From contig OX104127.1 of the NCBI GenBank assembly GCA_944470555.2, positions 130,015,113 through 130,079,112 of the forward strand: a stretch of 64,000 bases of DNA. The letters are read 5' to 3'. Shown one piece after another: positions 22,828-37,800 of the stretch. The notes below the pieces were generated by a model. It saw only the letters and a list, made by a program, of their open reading frames with translations. It did not search any database and had not been told where the DNA came from. The stretch's first letter is position 1, and every line of letters starts with the position of its first letter. The DNA is from Heterobilharzia americana (Eukaryota; Platyhelminthes; Trematoda; Strigeidida; Schistosomatidae). The translations under genes and the position numbers were made by a program.

Positions 22828-25800
22828 GTGAGTAGTTATCTAGTGAAACATTATTTTGTCAATATTATCTTAAAATACTTTGTTATGGTGTAGTGACAGA
22901 TGAACTTGTTCATGTATTTTCATCCTTCCATTGATACTTTTGATATGAAAAAGATGCTCGTTTTCTCTTGGAATTTGTTTTTGAAGGTTACTGTATACAA
23001 TAACTGTATTGAAAACGAATTTACGGTGATCAAACTTTTAAGTGATGGCTTCCTTCACTTGAACTTCATTGGGAATAACAACAGTTCTGATATCATTGGA
23101 AGAAAGCGCCAGACTTGAAGATATCGTCAGTGTGGTATTTGATATTGCATAACATAAGTATTGAAGTTATCAGGTGAAAACAGTGTAACAGTGTTCTGAT
23201 ATCGTTGTCCAAAATCAGATTTGTACTTCTCTGTAGTATCAACTTTTTGAGTTCCTGATACAATATCGACAATGCTAAGAATTCAACTAAATGTCCGAAT
23301 GAATTTCGGCATAGTATTTCAAAACTACATAACTAACTAATTTCTATACTAATTACAAATAATCAGGTTGGCTTAGAAGAATAAAATTTACATAGGAAAA
23401 GCCAAGGGTTACCCTGAATTTTATTTAAATATTCACTGAATTCTTTGTTGACAGAAATAAAAACCCTTCAATAGGAGCATTATGCCTCTGGAAAGCGAAT
23501 TGGTTTAAATGTGAGGAAGAGTGAAGAACGGTGTAAATGCTGAACATTTGGTGGGATTAAGAAACATCTCACCACCGGAAATCTTAAAATAGGTCCACAT
23601 ATCAGCCAGTTGTAATGATAGACGCTGAAAACAACGAAACAGTGATCCTACAGTGCACAGGAACCCAGAAGATGAATAAATTTTTGTGATACATTATGAA
23701 TCTAACCGACAGACGCAATACCTACCACAGTTCAACATGTTATGGACTAAGTCCTAGTACAGTGTTAAAAAATAGATTTCATCTCCTAGATAAGGAAGAA
23801 AGCAAAAAAGTAGTTTTGAATAGATCTTCATGAAGAACAAAGTGAATACTAATACAGTGAATACAAGTACCTTGACAGTTATCAAGACCTAAAACAAATC
23901 TATCCATAAACTGACTGAGAATACTGAGCAACTGTATTTCGTTAACATAAAGACAAACACACAAAGAGAAAACTAGCGTATAAGTATTATTCTAACCACT
24001 AGAATTTAGGCTATCTCATGTTGTCAATAAAATTTTCAGTAAAATCAATCACTAAGCAGAGAGTAGATGTTTCATCACTGCAACGTGTGATATCAGTAGC
24101 ACTAACTCCTTTGCAAATAACACCCACGAGTAATCACCACGGCCCTGAGAATACCATACAAATATCACTCCAACCTATTATTGTTATTGTAGGTGTTTCG
24201 TTTACATCATCTAGAAGCCACTACTTCTAGCTGTAATGTGAATCAAGGGAATCCATTTTCATCATAGTTGCTGTACTACCTACACAGACTCATATTTCTC
24301 TCCTAACTGAAACTAGCCAAAATCCGACGAAAGTAGTGACTGGTTTTATTCAGTTAACAAACAGTACACTTTAACCTAACTCTGTCGTTATATACAAGTA
24401 ATGATTGCTCTAAGCCCATCGGTGAAATATCTGGTTAACTTTACTTCATATCTCTTACTAACAATTTACTGAAGTCCAACATTTCTGAATTATCACCCAT
24501 AATGCATTGACAACGGTTGGTGCAAGTGACTAACTCATAAAATAACAGAGTCATAGGAATCTAGGTCCCGCACAATGACAGGATTCCACTGCATCGTAGA
24601 CACAGTAGTCTGTTGTAATGTAGGGATTATGCAGAAAATCTTAAATTTTAGAATACAGGGCACATCATTTATCTTAACTTACGTCCGGTGAAGACGAAGG
24701 TTAACCAATTTTTGGGCTTGCTGAAACAAAATGACAGCTAAACTACAAGGCTGAACAACTGCACAAATTACTGAAGTAAAGATAAGCTTTACTGCACTAG
24801 CCATTCGATTTATTAAACTCATATAAAGAGCTAAAGAATGAGTTTGATTCAAGACGGAAACTTTTGAAACACCTAATTGAAGACGTTTCATCCAAAATTC
24901 ATCACTGATAAATACTTGGTGATACCTAACAAGGGTAGAAAATGTGCAACTATCTTATATGCAAAACAGTACTCTCTGTTGCTCATGCCTCTATCAGTTA
25001 TTTCTGATTATGGATTATCTGGTCCTCACTTAGCTAACAGAGTAGTTTATTTCGGTCGCTAGAATTAATCAATATGTTTCATTTGAGTAAGGTATTTAAC
25101 ACAAGTGGTTTCAAATTATCTAATGTTTGCTTTGCCTCACCCTGCTAAATTGTAACGTGTACTTTTTGGCGGTAACATTCTTCAAGGTTCTCGATACAAT
25201 ACAATGTGTGAACGTGGTCTGGCTTCACTAGATGTCATCTATACAATTCCAGAGGACAGTGGTACCTATTTTTGTGTCATCTCAAATCCATTTGGTAATG
25301 CTCAAAGTGAAGCTGTCCCCGTTAAGTGAGTGACAGATTCATATCCATTCTGTGTTATGCCAGTATATTGGTAGATTTATTGTTTTTACGAATTATGAGC
25401 AACAATGCTTGGGAAAGTGAGTGTATGAAAGTAAACACTGGTAACCTGAAGCGTTGAAAATTCTTTCTACTGGTATCCTCATCACAAGCCTGATAGTCAA
25501 AAGACTTTGAAGAGTTGAGTGCCTTTCTTCTTGTAATTGCAGATTATACACTTCTCTTCATCTTTCTAACTATTTCTGTGTATTCTAAAAAATAGGTTTT
25601 AATCTATTTAGATGGCAGAACGTGTGCTACGTGCTTTCAGCTACGCTTTTCAATTGTTGTTCTGGGTGGGAGGAGGAATATAGTGTCTCACCAGAAAAAT
25701 TTAGATATGATCGGGTGAAAGCTTTAAACCTGAGTATTGTACTTGCTGATATTAACCATATTTATGATCATTTGGCACTAAAACCATTTTACTTTACTGT

Positions 25801-28800
25801 GGTACTCACTGTATATAACTTTGTAAATCGGTTTCAGTTATCATCAGTAGTTTATTGGTGAGCGATTTAAGCTATAATTAGCTTCCGCTTGAAATACGCT
25901 CATCTTTCTGAAATACAATAATTAAAAAATATGATTAAATAATAAGAAATGAAGCGTGATGAGATGAGCGAATAGTACACTCAAGGAACTTTTCATTTCT
26001 TTTACTGTCCCCAGGTACATGTTATGTAATATATATTACACTGGCCAACAGAAGCCAGAAATTCGACTTAAGAAATTCAAATACTTGTTAATCATTTCAC
26101 TTATCTAGAGCTGACGGTACCAGTTTTATTTTCTAATGGAAGAAAGCCATATGCAGCGTAAGGTACTTGATTCACACTGAACACACAACCAACGTTTTCT
26201 GTTTGCTCCAGCAACGTTCAAATTCCCTATGAAAGCTTCAAGTACATGTAACGTACATTGAGGTTTATGAAGATTTTATTTCTATGGTAATATATGTCAT
26301 GAACTGAAATCAGTTGGAGAACCACTGAAAACCTAGGAGCACTGGACTGCTGTTTCGTCCAAGTGAATGACCCCATCAGGGACCGAACGAAGAACCTTCA
26401 GGTATCGTAGTGACCACATTGACCATTCTAATGAGAAGACATGACAAATGAGGTCAATCACTCGGAGGCGAAGTGGAGGTCAAATGAAGACCATGTTCAG
26501 TGACAGAGGTAGGAAGTTGTCAGCCTGTGGACTGTGACCCTGTGGCTGGATGGTTATGGCATTTGACACGAGAAATAAAGATCGTGAGTTCAATCTCCGG
26601 CTGGATAGTGGGTGCTAACTACGAAGCGGTCCCATACTAGAGAGAAACGTATGTTCAATGCTCCTAGTTTTTAAAGGTTACTCAGATGATGTCAGTCCAC
26701 GATAAATGCTACATTGAAGTACTTGTGTTGTGACGTCAGTTTGACGTCCTAGGTACTTTTATTTACTTTTTGGAGACTATACACTCTCATATTAGCATTC
26801 AAACTTATCAGACGAAAAGATGATAAAGCGTATCAGCAAGTTTTCAACCAGCTACATATATCCGCTACTAAACTAGGATCCTTGTAAACTCACCTTGAAT
26901 TTGAATTCATAAACACATTTAGTTTGTTACTGTGAATATAGCAAATGACATATTGTTAAGGTCGAACATGCTTCACTTTGAGTTACGCAAATGTGATTAC
27001 TTAAAAATGGTTAGCCATTTGCAAGACACCGGGAAGAGATAAGAGTCATTTACTTAATGCATGTAAGCCAAACAAGGGAAAATAGGCATAACTTTCAAGA
27101 GAAGACGATTCTGATGGCCTTTCATGACAATGCAGAAGTATCTGATGTTAATTATATATTAAGATTGCGAAGTGAAGACAAAAATTGATGTCTTGGAACA
27201 TAATATTAGCATAGAAGAAGATTTGTCAAAATATCTCACATCTCCAAAATCAAGTACTAATGTTTCTGTGTGCAAAAGACAAGGTGAAAGTTCAGTTTTA
27301 CTGAACGCAGCCCATTCTTCATTTCATACACTCACCCATACGATGGTTCATTGGTGGTTCAAACTACATCCTAAGTAGTATGCAATGTCTCAGCCTATTT
27401 TTATCAATTTTTTTCTACATAGCCATACAAATTATTTGGTTTACATGAATCAGGTTAGTCTAAGCTCGACTCTGAATAAAACAAAAACACGAGAAATTTC
27501 AGTAGTTTAATTACTGCACGAACCCATATGCCACAAGAACAGGTTGAAATCTCTGAGGCAACATCACTTCCTTCAAGGTTGCAAAAATGCTTTACTTACG
27601 AGTGCCAACAAGTATAGGTTCTTGGTCAAAGGTCCCCTGCCAATTGTTTCTAACCATTTAACAGGACGATAATATGCTTTAAGGCAAAAAGGTCAGAAGA
27701 CAGAACAACATGGTATGCAAGTTTCGCAAGCCATAGCACTATATAAACTGTTTACACTATCTGTCTCATTATCGACTTCAATTACAAATGTACTATAATG
27801 TCCACGAGTATATTAAGGCGAACAAAAACTAAAAGCAACTAAGCAAATGAAAATCACAGAAGTAATTGCTGAAAATTTTACCAATGTCTTCCAGGACTCC
27901 ACAGTGTTACTTAATAATGATGATAAGCTCACACACCAAAATAGGGATTTATATAAATTCTGAGACTAAACTCTCGCCCTAACAATAATAATTACTGAGT
28001 GATAAGCTTCAGATATCAAGAGATTCTAATGATCTAGAAAGTAGGACAGCTGAATATTCAAGCAGTACAGGGGTGTCCACATAGGAGCTGATCTGTCAAC
28101 GGACGTCAAGCTTTCTAAGTTCATTGCCTAAGGCCTAATATTCCAGAAAAGCTAATAAAAAATAAGCTCAAACTAAAACATTTGGATTTCCAATCTCTAT
28201 TGTTAACCTAATGTTATCAAAAACAACTTACTTTCCTACTGGAGTTATTCGCATAGTTACTCAAAAGAGAGTTACACCAAAACTTATTTTCAAAGTTCAC
28301 ACCATACGCGTACCAATAATTTTTGAACATTGCCGCATGTTTTGAAGTTGTTAAGATGCATATGCAGGAACTAGTCTCTTCAATCTTGAGATGTACTTCC
28401 TCATCTTACGTTAAGTGCTTGAATTAAATAGTACAAACAGTTCATTTGTACACCATTCGTTTTATTTTCTACTTGTAAAATAATTGCACCATTTCTATTG
28501 CCTACAAAAAGATGTTTGCCTAATTAACTGTTCAAACTTAAATCATTAAAATTAGTGCAAATGGAATCTTAGGAATGTGGAGAGTCATTAGCCAAACTGA
28601 AATATTTCTAAAAATTCCCCTAGTTTTTGAGCTACGCATTCATTGCAAGCATCAAAACAAAAATACCATGATGTTTGGAAATTGAGTTTCCCAAATGTTT
28701 ACAACGCTTTATATAAACAACCATATATGTTCTACAAAAATTGTTTTAATTTATAACCGAAAGAAGATTGATCTATCTAGTTCAGTACATATGCAGTCTT

Positions 28801-31800
28801 GTTGGAAAATGCGTATGTATTATGCTAGGCATCCCAGACGATCGATAAAAAACCTAAACTTCGTAATGCATATGTATCTTTAAAAACAAAATAACAAATG
28901 TTTACATTGGAAAATAAAACAGCCACATAACTCTATCATGAATCATCATCAGTTTAGGTATGAATGACCTACAAAACAATATTTCAGGTCAGCAAACCAA
29001 AGAATTTGTTTTTATAAGATTGTACTTGTCTGAATTCCCATTTTTGTTTGTTAGAAATGTCACACAGGGAAACGGTGAAACGTTTGGGACACAATTTATT
29101 GTCCATATTTATATCAGGTATCTCCACAACCTTGAGACAGAGTTTATATACTCCTTATTTTCTCTCCTCCTTTGTGATGACGAGGGTGGTAGAATTTTCT
29201 GTATATCTGAGATTCATTTCTGTTGCATGTGTTTGGTGTTGATTCAATAAACAAAGATTCAGTTATCAATCTCTCCCTCCACCCAACGAAGTTACTTTTC
29301 AATACTGTCGCTCTGTCCCACCCTACTACGTGACTGTGTGTAATTGCGTGCAAAGCTATAGACTAGCTTTTTTCTAAATTTCTTATCTTACCAATCTTAA
29401 GCTGCATTCTTGTGCTCTGTTATTCTAATCGCCTCTGATCAACTACTTTGACCTATGTATTTAAACTTAGAATTATTACAAGGGTTTTGGTAAACCAGAT
29501 TATTTTGTCCAATCGCTTCAGTAGGATCTTCTAACAGAAAGCTTGTTACTAAACGAGTTTGCTGGTTCAAATGTCACTTTAATCCCAGCCTTGTTGAGAA
29601 TTCTTCGTTATGCATTTAGCTAAGCCTAATTTAAGTGAGATGATCTGAAGTGTAAATAGCTATCCGAATGAGAAGGTTTTTCATAGACACTAGTCTCTAA
29701 ACTTCCGTATCGTTTTAGTTTAATCTTGCTATTCAACATTCCTAGCTCACCTTCATCACTTTCTAAGTGACGGGTAAACTGGATTGCATTCACTACTGAA
29801 TTTATATATGCCAAGGACCTATTGAAGTTTTCCGATTTCATTACTGTAAACGTATCACCTACATACCATGTGCACATATATATATATCTTCTATACGTCT
29901 ACATATCTGTACCTGTCTCAGATATATGGAAAGTTCTACTACCCTTGTCATGAAGACGGGGAGAAAGTTAAGACTATATAAACTGCGTTTCAAAATTAAG
30001 ACATTTAGTGAAAGGTTTTCCTTTACTGCAGTTCACAGTTGACGTTGACGTTTAACAAATACTACTAAGGGATAAGTATCTACTTCTTTATATTTCCTCT
30101 TTATAACTCATTATCACACAGTATTACAGTTTGTGTCACTGTGATCCTTCAGGCTGTGTACTCAGTTACTAACGCTTTTGAAAACGAAGCGATTATTTGT
30201 AACCATAAATAATGTCGGTTTAAATTAGAAGTTGAGCTGGTAGGCATACATATAATAAATGTGAAAACCTGTCAAGACAACATAAACCTTACAGGATTTG
30301 TGAGTAAATTAAGCTGAAAATGGGTTTAGAGGTAAAGAAAAACCTTTCGCTTACCTAGTATTTTCCAGCTGCTCATTAAATAACATCGGTGTATCATATA
30401 GAAATGCATACACCGTAAATCTGGTAACATTCTTTTTTATTACCACAATATATTGATTTCTGATTAACAGTATGGTTTTAGAGCGGTATATAAACGTGAT
30501 ATTATCTGTCTGTCATCATTTGGATATTGTATGCATGAAACATGTAGCTTTGAGATGTATTTTTAAAGCTGAATGACACCTTATGTGAAATGATATTCAA
30601 GACTTGTCAGCAGCTTCGTCAATAAACTCAGTTATCTGTATTAGTCTCAGAAGTGGCATCAATCCCGTCAAGTTTGCAGAGACGTCTTGCCAACAAGGGC
30701 CTAAAAGTATGAAACCTAGGTCAAAAGGCTTCCTGCTGATCGCCTCTATCCAACCCATATCCATCTTACGATGATGAGTCTCCTAGCTTCGTGGTCACAT
30801 TCCAAGATGATCAACAGATTTTGATCAGCACTTAGGACTAGACAACATGAAGTTGTTTATCCTACAGTGACCAGTGTATATTAAAAACCTCTACAGGTGC
30901 ATAAAAACTATTTGAAAACAGTGTTCAACTGCTCACGGGATGACTAAGGAAAAATTTGGAAGGAATAACTACTTATAGTATCCTAATTGTGTGGATAAAC
31001 AATAAAACTATTTAAAAATCCTGAGCTACCAGAAGATTTTACTAAGCTTTTCGAATAGATATGACCAAAATGTACCTCAAAAATATACTACCTTATGCAG
31101 AATAAATAAAGTGAATGAGATATGCCAGTCTGCGCCGATATATATGTTGGTCATCACTGAATATATGTTATCCCTTTAAAGCTCGACAAAACAGAATCAT
31201 TTATACAGTAAGGCCATGGGTAAGCAGGAACTGGCTATTTAAATGAAATAAGTACAGGGAAAATACAAAATCTGAATAGCACCCGTTCCAAGGGAGCTCG
31301 CACCAATGTTTTCAGTATTACTTTGGGGTTAGGAGTAATGAGCGCTAGGTTAGAGCTTAAGTAGTAAGACTGACGCCAAGACAGAAGTGCACACAGCTGA
31401 CGGGTAATCAGTATGGCGAAACTGCAGACTTAGATTTCAGTATCAAGGCTACCATGAGACATAAAGACAGTAACTAACTTCAATGTACAAAACTAACTGA
31501 TTTACATTACCATAATATTGAATCTTTTAAGTATCAGATTGTACATAAAGAGACCAGACACCATTTTAGCTTCATGATGTCAGTTGCCACCGGTAGTAGA
31601 GAGAATTCGAACTCGAGAAATTTGGACAAAGTTGGACATTATCCCACCAACTTTCTTAAGTACGCTTAGGAGAAAGAATAGTAAATTGAGTGTAAATGTG
31701 ATATATAACCATGTACACAAAAATTAGTTTGAGAGTGCACCAAAGCCTAATTGTTCTCGATAAAGCAACGGAAACTACTCATTAGTTAAATAAACAGTAA

Positions 31801-34800
31801 CTAATAAGGTCCATCAATTAGTAGGGAACAGCTCTCAAAGTCTCCAGAGGTTACAGTGGTTCTGCAACCAATGTAAATCAGTGTTGGAAGGTACTTTCAA
31901 AGTGAAAAATTCCTACGCACGAACAACTGAACAGAAAATCAGTTGACTAAAACGACAGATGCAGTAGAAAATATTTTTCATGTCGAATGAACGAGCCGAT
32001 ATGAGAATCACTTTTCGTTGGATATGGTGAAAACAATTCATAACTAGGTAACTAATTCGAATGATGTTATGAGATGAGTGATTTGGTGTTCATGATCGCT
32101 TCGAAAAATCTGCTCATAAATACAATGATGCAATCAGAAGTCACATATTCTCGATTTAATGGTCATAAACAACTACTCAGAAAACAATGAGTCATCACCA
32201 ATGAATGAAATTTGGATCGAATAGGTTAGAGCGTACTTATCCAAAAATCAGAATCCTAATCAGTTAAATAGAAGACAAAGATTTGCCCATCATTTGCTAC
32301 CGACGGCAGCTAGGTATAAACTAATGCTTTAGATTAGCAACTCAAAGAATCATAGCTGGAACTTCACCTATTATCTGGTCACTGTTCTATAAATACTTCA
32401 CGCAATAAGAAGCACTCAGATCTTCATTTCCAGTCTGACAGTGAAGTCGAATTTTAACAATGCAAGGAAAACGGGAGTGGGATATTTTGTTCTCACTAAA
32501 ATGAACACTGATTAAAAACCTTTTTATCATTCATATTTGGAGTTTTTTACACATATACCTTATAAATGGGCCCGATAAACACAAATTAATATGCCAATTA
32601 GTATACTAATTAGTGATCTCATGAAGGTTGCTATCACACACCAGCAGACATTTGTTAATTCTTTGCAGACAGAGTTTGTAATATCTGACATTTTCTTGGC
32701 GTCATGAGTTTAACTTCTTTTATGAATGTTGCATTTACTACTTAAGTCCTTAAAATTTATCCAATTAAAAAATCACTATCGGAATAAACCAAAATAAATA
32801 TTTACAATTGTTTATGCATACACATTGAATAATATTTTTTAAACGACGTAGTTCAATCTCATGGGCTACTTAAGCAACAAGGTGGCAAATATACATATTA
32901 ACTACTAAGCCGCTATTCGTTACTTTAAAGAAACATTATACATAGTGAGGAATGTCTTTTACACCTTAGGACGACTGAAATTCGGACAGCTTTATAATGT
33001 TTTATACTGCTTAAGCTATTCTGAGTATCGTAGCTCTCCTATACTGGTTAATAAAAATCATCATTATATCCTTAGGATTGAGCAAAAACATTATTTCAGT
33101 GCAGTTGATTTCATGGTCATAATTCCATCTGCTTATATTTTTAGTGTAATACCTGAAATTGATCTGAGTCAAGAGCATCTGGACGCACAATTTGCTGATC
33201 TTTATCAAGCAACAAGTGCACCGGTGAAAGAATATGAACGTGATGAGAGAAGTCAACCAAAGAGTGCACCACAGTTTACTCAACAACCGGTGATTAGTAG
33301 TAGTGATGTTCTTGAAGGTGAACCTGTCAGAATGGAGGCCTTTTTAAACACCACAAGTGATTCTTCGTTACAAGTTGACTGGATAAGAAATGGACAGCCA
33401 GTTGGTACAGGTAATTAATTTTATCCTAGTAGACTTCTCCATTGGCAACATTTCTGCTCTACTAAATCACTGTCGTGAATTAACAGAAGCAGGAAATTGC
33501 GGACCTTTGAAACCCGACCTAGCAGCTGAATGGCTAACGCGTTCGCCTGAGTTCTAGCCCTGACGAGGCAATGTCGTCAGTGCATACTGCTGAGGAATCC
33601 TATACTAGAAAGAGGCAGCTATCCAGTGATCCCAGGTTGCCGGTGATTCCCCACCTGGCGTCAGTTCGTGACGAATGCAACCTCTATTTATATGGCAGTG
33701 TGACACAAGTCAAACAATAATGAATTCAGGAACTCTTGCATTGAAAATTGTAGGATTCGTAAAACGTTTGAAGTTGTTTCCAGTTACAAGAGCTACTGCA
33801 TTTAGAGATTCTGGTAGATTCATGTAATAATCTTTTTTAAAAATAGGACAGAAGAAGTATCCATTTAAATAAAATAAATGGTCAGTTTTTATATCATTTA
33901 TGAGTGGTATTACTCATTACCGTACTGACTAGTAATAGGTTGCGACCAGCAATTCAATAGAAAGTGAGACAAAGTTTACCAGAGTTATTTTTACTTTAAA
34001 TGGTCGTAAATTGTATCATAATATGAAGACCAGCTAGCTGAAACATGTGAACGGTTTACTCTTTCGTTTCAATTTAGTTACCATGTGTTTATGGCACCAA
34101 AGTCTTCGAATGAGTTGTATCCAACTTATGATGCGCTATAGTAAGAGAAGGAACCAATGAAAGGTTTACAGTATACAAGTGGCTAATTCCCTTCGTTTAG
34201 AGTCAGTACATTTTCAGATGTACAGATAAACTTTTATTCAGTGTATATACATAGTTTAATGTTGTTTTTAAAAATTATACAGGAAGCCGTTTCAACGCTG
34301 TACTCGATCGGGGATTGGTTGTCTTAGAAATCGGTTACTGTTTAGCAGAGGATAGTGGACAGTATGTGTGTGTGGCAACAAACGCAATTGGACGAACAGA
34401 GAGTCAACCTGTTGAATTAAGGTAAATTCACATCCGCATACATTTTTTCATTATTTTTATTTGTGACTGTGAAAGCAGTGGTTTGGCAGCTCATTTGGCA
34501 GAACATGGGCTCCGTAGGCCAATGTTTAGGATCCTGTCCTGACCAAGATTTCCACCTTACCCTTAATCATCACGCTCCTACACTTATTTTTCTTTAGCGT
34601 ATCACCTAAAAATCACTTAAAATAGGAAACAAGTAAATGTCATTTTCTTGAATAGAGCAATTATTTTTTTGACAGAAAATATATAAGAACCAGTAAACCG
34701 TCATTCGAAAAGTGTATCTCAGCTCAAAAGTGTTAATACTAACCAAATGGCAGTTCAAATGATTCCAGTTCAATTTTTCGGAGAAATTTCAGCTTCATGT

Positions 34801-37800
34801 GTATTCTGGCAGTTTTGGGATTCGTTTTGGCACTGATTTCAACTTTCTTCTATGTATCACCTTCAGTGTTGCCTGACTGACTATTGAAGATGACTCTTCA
34901 GGTTAACATTTCTAATTTAGCAAATTTTTCACTCATTCAACTCTAGGCATCGGATATCAAATGTGGTAACAAAAAAAATCTCCCTTTAATTTAGCTTCTA
35001 AGCTGAATTAAGTTTTTTGATGAACATAATTCAATAACCATGACCACGTTAACTATCTGATAGCCAACTCATACTTGTTAAATTTAGAAAGTAGACAGTT
35101 AGGACTTTTTAGTGAATGAGTTAGTTTCAGCACTAATTAGTTCTTTGTTATAGTTTAAAACTATATAGAGTATGGTAAATATCTTTTAAGAAAACTTTGT
35201 TCACTAATAAACTTCGCTTTTACTTATCGTATATTTAGATGTCAGCCAGAAGATCGGATTGTTACAAAATCGATTTTGGATCAGGAGTCTATCAACCATC
35301 TAAAACAACTAGAAGAACCTGGAGAAGACTTTGATCAGTATGTTTATGTCAATGAATAACTGCAAATCTTTGATTTTGGAAGTAATATCAGGGAGAAGAG
35401 AAATAAATTCTCCTATTTCAAAATATGGTATTCAGAGTAACAAATAATTTGATATTGCTATGTACACCCTCAATTTTCCAAGGGTAATCTGACTTAAGCA
35501 TTTTGAAGAGAATTTTTATCCGGAACACCAACCATATAGAAAGTCATTAGAAACAAGGAAAAATCGAAAAAATATTTCGTTTTGATACTAAGTTTCAAAA
35601 AGAAGGAAGTAAAACTGCTTACGGATTGATACCAAGGTTCACGGGCCCAAGCCACTGAGTTGTTTTCCAGCCGACTGAATTTTCGAGTTTCATTCAGTGT
35701 AACCAAATGAATTTTTTCTCTCTTTCCCTACAAGAAGCAAATTTTCATTATCTGTTTGCCTTTAACAGCCTCTGAAATTATAAAAATTCTGAAAGTTATC
35801 TCAAACAGTCAACTTATTTATCATGGGTTAATTATCCAAAGAAACTGCTTTTGAATACTATTTGAGTAAAACCTGTTCAAACATAACCAACCCACCATTA
35901 CAAATTCTGCCCAGTGTGATTTACTTTTTAGATCTGAGCAGTAAACCAAATGTTTCTCACAACTGGCATGCATAGAATTATATATCGCATAAAGAAGTGT
36001 TTAAAATGATTTTATTGAAATATTGTTGAAAAAATTGAACGTATGACGTATGACAGGAGTACGATAAAGTTGCCTACTATCACCCATCATCTTCCTGATT
36101 GTGGTCGACTGGATCATGTAGCAAACCATGAGGATCGAGAAGATGGGCATACACTGTTTGACCGATGGGAAGACCCTAGAAGAAGATTTGGATTTCGCCG
36201 ATGATGATTTGTGTCAAATGTCTTGCCACGCAAACTCGAAGATCTACAGGCAAAAACTAACAAGTTGACAGAAAAAGTGAAGCAGCGAAAACGGAACTTC
36301 AAGTGGATGTAGAGAAGACAGAGGTGATGAAGATGTCCAACCACCACCAACAACAACAGGAACAACAAGCACCAATCACCATCACCGGGAGAAACCTAAA
36401 GGAAGTTATCTCTTTCACCTACACAGGTAAGGCAGCATCGTTTCAACTACAGGCGGCGTCAGCACAGATGAGGATGTCAAAATCAGGATCGGAAAAGCAA
36501 GACAGGCTTTCACTAATCTGAAATCAGTGTGGATATCCACTGCACTCAGCAAAAGTGTGAACAACATCCATATTTTAAACACCAGATCAGTCAAGTCAGT
36601 GCTGCTATATTGTTCAGAAACGTGGCGCGTCACGAAAAGCACTTCTAACAAACTACAGATATCCATCAACAACTGCCGCCTACGCTCACTTGATACTGAA
36701 AATCAGGTGACCAGAAAGAATAAGAAACAGGGAACTCGCTCCAGCTGGCAACGAACCAACCAAGAATCTATCACCCAACAAATATTCAGAAGGAAGTGGA
36801 GATGGATTAGGCATACATTGAGAAGGCCGGTAGGGGACATCACGTGACAGGCCAGGCCCTCGAGTGGAATCCAAAGGGAAGACGATGAGTTGGGCGTCCA
36901 AGGGTGATATGGAGGAAATCATATGAGGAAGAAATGAAAGCTTGTGCGCAGTCGTGGCGCCAGGTTGAACAGACTGTGGAGAACAGAGTGTAATGGAGGC
37001 ATGCTACTGAATCCCTATATTCCACTAGGAACCCAAAGGGAAAATGATAATAATTATAATGACGTTATGTAAAACTCTCATCATGGTAGCAGAAGTCTTC
37101 TGAATAGATCTATTTCGAACAAAACTCATCAACCTTACCAAATTACCATCTACCAAAACAAAAGTTTACTTGAATGAGGGATATAAAACATAGTTTATTT
37201 TGCTGACTTCTGTTCAAGCGAACTAAATTTCTCCCTAATTTATCACTAATAAATGAGTGTTACATGAGGCAGTACCGAAAAAACTCAACTATAATGAACA
37301 CATATTCTCGCTATTTACCAACGTGGTCATTTACTAGTTTTTTCAACATAGAGTAAATGTGCAACAGGTGATTTCCTGTGACTGACATATCCTGTTTTAT
37401 TAAACAACATAATAAGATCAGTTGAAACAATAACCTTAAGAGCTATTTAAGCTCTTAAGGTCAGCCTGAAGTGCATAATAACTCCTGAACGAATGACGTT
37501 GGACTTTTATGACATGTTTCGCTTAATTCCATCCTTCTAGTCACGTTGTTTAAATTCATCAAGAGGACTAATTGTTTCAAGCTCTCCTATTAGTTATCGG
37601 AAGACTATTAATTTAAAGTATTCCTTTAGAATTCAGGAATTCATTCTTACTATTGGATTTCACTATCCAATTACACATAGTTAGCACTTTCAGGTAGTCA
37701 AAAGTTAATTTCAATGGCTTCACAACTTTAAGTGCAACAATTAAGAAACGAAACAAAACTGTATCATTAAAAATTGAACAATATGAAGAGATTCTGTTCA

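Larger units (their letters stand above)
25326..33144 (+). other. 7.8-kb kettin-like intron
   Basis: Between exons b and c. Holds short repeat copies at 26285 and 26530, the dispersed repeat at 29160, the Penelope fragment at 29590 and a hammerhead-like repeat at 30685. A box-B-like gagttcgaattctc occurs on the minus strand near 31605. A small linker exon may be hidden here. Confidence 0.6.

Noticed and set aside
27166..27378. Plus frame starting CEVKTKIDVLEHNISIEEDL as the missing kettin linker exon
   Set aside because: It looks like a cysteine-led linker, but the available acceptor (attaag) gives a two-base entry that does not match the phase-2 exit of exon b, and the correct frame meets a stop.
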